From NCBI GenBank assembly GCA_036274055.1, contig DASUGM010000325.1, positions 1-15,236 on the forward strand: a DNA stretch of 15,236 nucleotides. Reading direction: 5' to 3'. The translations under genes and the position numbers were made by a program. The DNA is from DASUGM01 sp036274055. Its GTDB lineage: Bacteria > Acidobacteriota > Vicinamibacteria > Vicinamibacterales > SCN-69-37. Below, in pieces: positions 11,820 through 15,236 of the stretch. The notes below the pieces were generated by a model, which searched no databases, was not told the DNA's origin, and worked only from the letters and a program-made list of their open reading frames with translations. Position 1 is the first letter of the stretch. Each line of letters opens with the position of its first letter.

Positions 11820-13867
11820 TTGCCGCCGCCCGGCTTTCGCAGCGCATCGTCGAGCGCGCCGCGAAGCGCGGCGCCGGAAAGATCGGCGCCGGTGACCGGC
11901 GCGGGCGGGAGGCGCTGACGGACGACGGCCGCGAGGGCGGTGGCGGCGCGGTCGAGCCGGGCGCGGACGTCGTCTCGCGGGCCGGACGTCATCAGCGTCG
12001 CGGCCGCCGAGAGCTCGGTCGCCACCGGACGGAACGCGCCGTCGACGGCGGCGAGGCGGAACAGTTCCTGCGCCGCGTTGGACATCTCGGCCGCGTGGGC
12101 GCGCGAGAACGTCGTCACCCGCGACACCTCGAGCGTGTCGGCAAGCACCTGCCTCGCCACGGCACGCGTCGCATCGGCGTCGGCCGCGAGCGCCGACCGC
12201 GGGCCACGCGCGACGTCGGCGAGCGTTCCTGACAGACGGCGGGTCATGTCGAGCTGCTCCCGCTTCGACAACGCGCGCAGGATCAACCGGTTCTTCGAAA
12301 ACGCCCGTTGCAGCGCCGCCAACGCGTTTTTCTCGATCGGCAGGGCGGCGTCGACGGCGCCGGCAGTCAGCGCCCTCGCCGCCTGGCTCATCAGGCGGAT
12401 CGCGCGCATCACGTCCAGGCGCCCGCTGGTGCCCAGCCGCCCCTCCTGGATTTCGTGTTCGTTCTCCGCTTCGACTTCCTCGTCTTCGACCTCGCCGCCC
12501 ATCATGAAGACGAACTCGGCGCGCACCGTCCGCTGCTCGGCCGCGATCGTCAGCGCGCCGTCGGTGAAAGCGTCGGCCGCCAGCTTCGGTTTGGCCGCGA
12601 GCAGCCGCTCCGTCTTGACGATGATCATCTGCTGGCTGAGCGCGTATTTCTCGCGCAGATCATCGACGGCAAAGCCGTCTGCGGCGACTTCGGTCGGCGA
12701 CATCAGCTCGATCAGGAACGCGTCGGACTCGACCGGCGCGCGGCCGGGGCGATGATCGGTCGCCACCGCGCGATACACGATGACGTCGCCGGGCTCCATC
12801 GCCAGCGGGTCGAGCTGCCAGAGCGCGCGTCCGGTCCACGACTTGCCGTTCGTCCGCGTCAGCGTCAGCGGCACTTCGCCGTTCTTGAACGTGAAGTTCT
12901 CGCCCGATCCGGTGGCTTTCGTGTACTTCAGCGTCAGCGACGCGAGCGCGAGGTCATCGTCGGCGGCGACGCCGATCTCGAGGCTGCGCCGCGGCTCGTT
13001 GACGAAGAGGTCCTTGCCCGGTGTGACGATTCTGACGACCGGCACGCGATCGGGTATCACCGTGAGCGGCATCAATCGCCGGTCGCCGGCGTGGCCGTCG
13101 GCGGCACGCGGCTCGATCGCGATGAACCCGGGCGCGGCGGCGTCGATCTCGACGGCGAAGTCGCCGCTCGCCTGCGGCTGAATGATGGTGGCGCCGGCGA
13201 GGGTCGTCACCATCAGCGTGGTCGCGTTCGCGGTGATGCGCAGCGCAATCCGGCTGCCTTCGAGGGCGGTCAGGCGATCGGGATCCGTGAGCACTTCGGG
13301 CGGAATTCCCGTGTAGGCCGGAGACGTCACCGTGACGGTCAGGCGACGCAGTTCGGCCGCCGCCGGATCGACGACCCGCAGCCCCGGCGCCTCGGCGCGG
13401 GCTTTCAGCAAGGTCGCGCCGGCGACGAGCGCCAGCGCCACCGCCACGGCAGCGACGTCGCGTCCGATCGGCACGAGCGACGCCGGCGTGACGGTCGTCA
13501 GGGCTTTGAGCGCATCGGCGTGCACGCGCGCGCTGACGTCGTCACGCACCTCGCGATCGCCGCGCGCGATTTCGGTCGACGTGAAGACGACGTTCTGGCA
13601 GGAAGGAACGCGCGCCTCGACCGCGAGCGCGACCCGATGACGTCGTTGCCGCGCCCGCGCGAATGCCAGGACCGCGCCGATGATGGCCGGTACCGTCACT
13701 GCGGCTGCCGGCGATGCGATCAGTGTCGAGCGCATGCCGATCGCGATGAGCACCGCGCCGGCGATGAGCCCGGCGGCGACGCCGCGCAACACCGACTGCA
13801 GCGCCGACCGTCGCCAGATCTTCCGTAGCCGTGCCTCGACGGCGGCGGCGTCAGGCCACACGCGCAC
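11816..13867 (-). CDS. DUF4175-like membrane protein of the Bat operon
   Basis: A 683-residue protein with three hydrophobic helices near the N-terminus (about 25-44, 54-70 and 137-154). A large extracytoplasmic part follows, with beta-rich segments LRRLTVTVTSPAYTGIPPE (about 173-191) and RRSLEIGVAADDDLALASLTL, a pattern known from DUF4175 proteins found with MoxR and Bat genes. The C-terminal third is helical, with a strongly acidic EVEDEEVEAENEHEIQE (459-475) and many Ala/Arg-rich helices; it ends GGGK. The start is GTG 13867 with GGAGGT 5 nt upstream, and a second GTG at 13861 is possible. It overlaps the BatA-like gene by 17 nt and the next gene by 4 nt, so the three form one translational unit. 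No enzymatic residues are visible; it is probably a structural or assembly factor of the envelope. The family label is from memory and moderate. Confidence 0.75.
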   Translation of the reverse strand: MRVWPDAAAVEARLRKIWRRSALQSVLRGVAAGLIAGAVLIAIGMRSTLIASPAAAVTVPAIIGAVLAFARARQRRHRVALAVEARVPSCQNVVFTSTEIARGDREVRDDVSARVHADALKALTTVTPASLVPIGRDVAAVAVALALVAGATLLKARAEAPGLRVVDPAAAELRRLTVTVTSPAYTGIPPEVLTDPDRLTALEGSRIALRITANATTLMVTTLAGATIIQPQASGDFAVEIDAAAPGFIAIEPRAADGHAGDRRLMPLTVIPDRVPVVRIVTPGKDLFVNEPRRSLEIGVAADDDLALASLTLKYTKATGSGENFTFKNGEVPLTLTRTNGKSWTGRALWQLDPLAMEPGDVIVYRAVATDHRPGRAPVESDAFLIELMSPTEVAADGFAVDDLREKYALSQQMIIVKTERLLAAKPKLAADAFTDGALTIAAEQRTVRAEFVFMMGGEVEDEEVEAENEHEIQEGRLGTSGRLDVMRAIRLMSQAARALTAGAVDAALPIEKNALAALQRAFSKNRLILRALSKREQLDMTRRLSGTLADVARGPRSALAADADATRAVARQVLADTLEVSRVTTFSRAHAAEMSNAAQELFRLAAVDGAFRPVATELSAAATLMTSGPRDDVRARLDRAATALAAVVRQRLPPAPVTGADLSGAALRGALDDALRKPGGGK

Positions 13868-15215
13868 GCGGCACCTCCGTTGTCGCCGGCGCCACCGGCG
13901 CCGTGCGCCGTCGCATCCAGGTCTCGACGATCAGAAGCAGGAGCGCCATCACCCAGACCCAGCGGCCGTCGGAATCGGTGGCGCCGCCGCTGCCGATCGG
14001 CGCCGGCGATGCCGGTCGCGACCAGCGCAACAGTTGGTCTGACGCGATCGTTTCCGGCTCCTGCTCACCCACCGGCACGCTGGCCGCCGACGCGCGGGCG
14101 ACGGCGCGGACCAGCGCCGCGGAAAACAGGTCGCCGGGAGCGGTCAGCGAAAAGAACATCAGCGTCACGCCGCCGGCGCGATGGGCGGCGCCCGCGACCA
14201 GGCGCGGCTTGCCGGCGGCGTCCTCGAAGATCACCGAGACGCCGCCGGGCGCCGTCGGCGGCCCGGTGACGGCGGGCGCGGCGCCGGCCAGGCGCGAGAG
14301 CGTCGCGTCCGATCGGACCGCCGCGACGACGTCGAACATCCATGGCGCGTCGATGGCCTGCGTCGATTGCCAGAGGCCGATTTCGTTGGCCGCGCCTGGA
14401 AACGCAATCTGGATACTTCGATCATCGAACGCCGCCGGCGGCGGCGCGTCGGCTTTCGCCGCGGCGACGGTGGCCTCGACGCGCGCGGCATCGGCAGGCG
14501 CGCTCAAGATCGTGATTGATGACGGCGCTTCCGGCTCGCCGAGCGGCTGCCATTGCACCGCAGTGGCAGCGGCCGTCAACGTGACCCTGCCGAGCAGTTG
14601 TTTGCCGGCCGCATCGCGGCCCGTCGCCGATCCGATCGTGGCCGGCCTGATCGGAATCGGCGTCAACGTCAGTCCCACGTGGGCCGGCACCGCCGCGACG
14701 TCGGCGTCGTCGAGGGCGCCGCGCTGAAAATCGGAAAACGCGATGATCTCGTGGGTGCCGGACTGCGTCGCCAGCCAGCCGAGCGCCGCGGGCAGCGCCG
14801 TGTGCAGCGCTCCGGCTTCGACGACTCTGGTCACGCTGGCGCCGGCGGCGGCGGCCGCCGCGAGGGCGCGGCCCTCGTCCAGCGCGGTCCGGCCCGGGGC
14901 GACGAGCCGGGTCATGCTGACGCTCGAATCGACGACCAGTGCGCGGGCGATCGCCCCGCTCGTCGGTGCAACCGTTCGTGGCCACCACGGTTGCGCCAGC
15001 GCGGCGACCGCGGCGGCGATCAGGGCGATTCGGACCGCCAGCAGGGGAAGGTCGGTCAACCGGTGTCGGCGCGACGGCAGCGTCGGCGCGAGCTTGACGA
15101 AGCGTAACGTCGGGAAGGGAAGCCGGCGCGGCGTACGCCGTCCGATCAGGTGCACGAGGATCGGGATCGCGACGGCGGCGATGCCAAGCCACGCCAGCGG
15201 GTTGCGCCAGATCAT
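13851..15215 (-). CDS. BatA-like membrane protein with a von Willebrand factor A domain
   Basis: About 454 residues from ATG 15215; an in-frame TTG at 15218 directly precedes it. The N-terminus (IWRNPLAWLGIAAVAIPILV, then HLIGRRTPRRLPFPTLRF) is the typical BatA N-terminal helix and basic loop. A second helix follows at about 57-75. A vWA domain comes next, with an intact metal-site motif DSSVS (about 96-100 in ALVVDSSVSMTRL) and a later FSDFQRG. A last helix lies near the C-terminus (about 418-434). BatA proteins sit in the inner membrane and usually belong to MoxR AAA-ATPase operons linked to aerotolerance or envelope stress. The MoxR and DUF58 genes would be expected just beyond the right edge, and the start looks set for an ATGA overlap with such a gene. 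Its 3' end overlaps the DUF4175-like gene by 17 nt. Confidence 0.85.
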   Translation of the reverse strand: MIWRNPLAWLGIAAVAIPILVHLIGRRTPRRLPFPTLRFVKLAPTLPSRRHRLTDLPLLAVRIALIAAAVAALAQPWWPRTVAPTSGAIARALVVDSSVSMTRLVAPGRTALDEGRALAAAAAAGASVTRVVEAGALHTALPAALGWLATQSGTHEIIAFSDFQRGALDDADVAAVPAHVGLTLTPIPIRPATIGSATGRDAAGKQLLGRVTLTAAATAVQWQPLGEPEAPSSITILSAPADAARVEATVAAAKADAPPPAAFDDRSIQIAFPGAANEIGLWQSTQAIDAPWMFDVVAAVRSDATLSRLAGAAPAVTGPPTAPGGVSVIFEDAAGKPRLVAGAAHRAGGVTLMFFSLTAPGDLFSAALVRAVARASAASVPVGEQEPETIASDQLLRWSRPASPAPIGSGGATDSDGRWVWVMALLLLIVETWMRRRTAPVAPATTEVPRARVA

Positions 15216-15236
15216 CAAGCGCTCGTTTCGCGCGTC

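Noticed and set aside
12308..13828. 506-codon plus-strand open frame, and similar ones at 816-2294 and 6698-8389
   Set aside because: All are antisense to genes with recognisable domains, have low-complexity Arg/Gly/Asp/Val composition and no matching ribosome-binding sites; typical shadows in a G+C-rich genome.

Overview
The window is about 15.2 kb of G+C-rich bacterial chromosome. Coding frames are densely packed and G/C-rich at third positions, so long spurious antisense frames open opposite almost every gene. No rRNA, tRNA, phage or transposase gene is visible. A Tat-exported TldD pair with glycine-rich inserts, an exported LanC-like protein, a BatA-type operon and a plentiful supply of small intergenic inverted repeats suggest an Acidobacteriota (Vicinamibacteria-like) genome. 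That placement is inference from gene style, not from a marker gene.

Left part, minus strand (2081 to 1): a three-gene regulatory operon. It holds an exported/membrane protein of unknown function, an ECF sigma factor 15 bp downstream, and a zinc-finger transmembrane anti-sigma factor that overlaps the sigma gene by the 4-nt ATGA and runs off the window. Upstream on the same strand (3498 to 2167) is an exported LanC-like alpha/alpha-toroid protein. It has the zinc-binding Cys, but a Cys-Cys-Gly in place of the usual Cys-His-Gly.

Middle: a 133-bp divergent spacer with several palindromes leads rightward to an exported two-lobed retropepsin-like aspartic protease (3632-4459). Next is a small two-helix membrane protein (minus strand) bracketed by a 25-bp near-perfect inverted repeat, then a strong intrinsic terminator that ends the long minus-strand cluster to its right.

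Right part, minus strand (15215 to 4912): first a Bat-type envelope operon of a BatA-like vWA membrane protein, a DUF4175-like membrane protein and a glutamine-amidotransferase-like-fold membrane protein, joined by overlaps of 17 and 4 nt. Then, after a spacer with a 38-bp imperfect inverted repeat, comes a TldE-like gene followed by two tandem TldD paralogues. Both TldD paralogues carry twin-arginine signals; the TldE has none. All three carry glycine-rich inserts. The TldD paralogues keep HExxxH but have lost the C-terminal Cys that is the third zinc ligand in known TldD.

The spacers of the tld cluster (4880-4907, 6636-6704, 8410-8500) hold degenerate 7-bp repeats; in the two inter-gene spacers these form two arrays in opposite orientation. 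The window is therefore dominated by proteins that act in or outside the cytoplasmic membrane, several of which (LanC-like, aspartic protease, TldD/TldE) belong to families that modify or cleave peptides. No RiPP precursor, dehydratase or dedicated transporter is visible, so a joint pathway is a hypothesis only.
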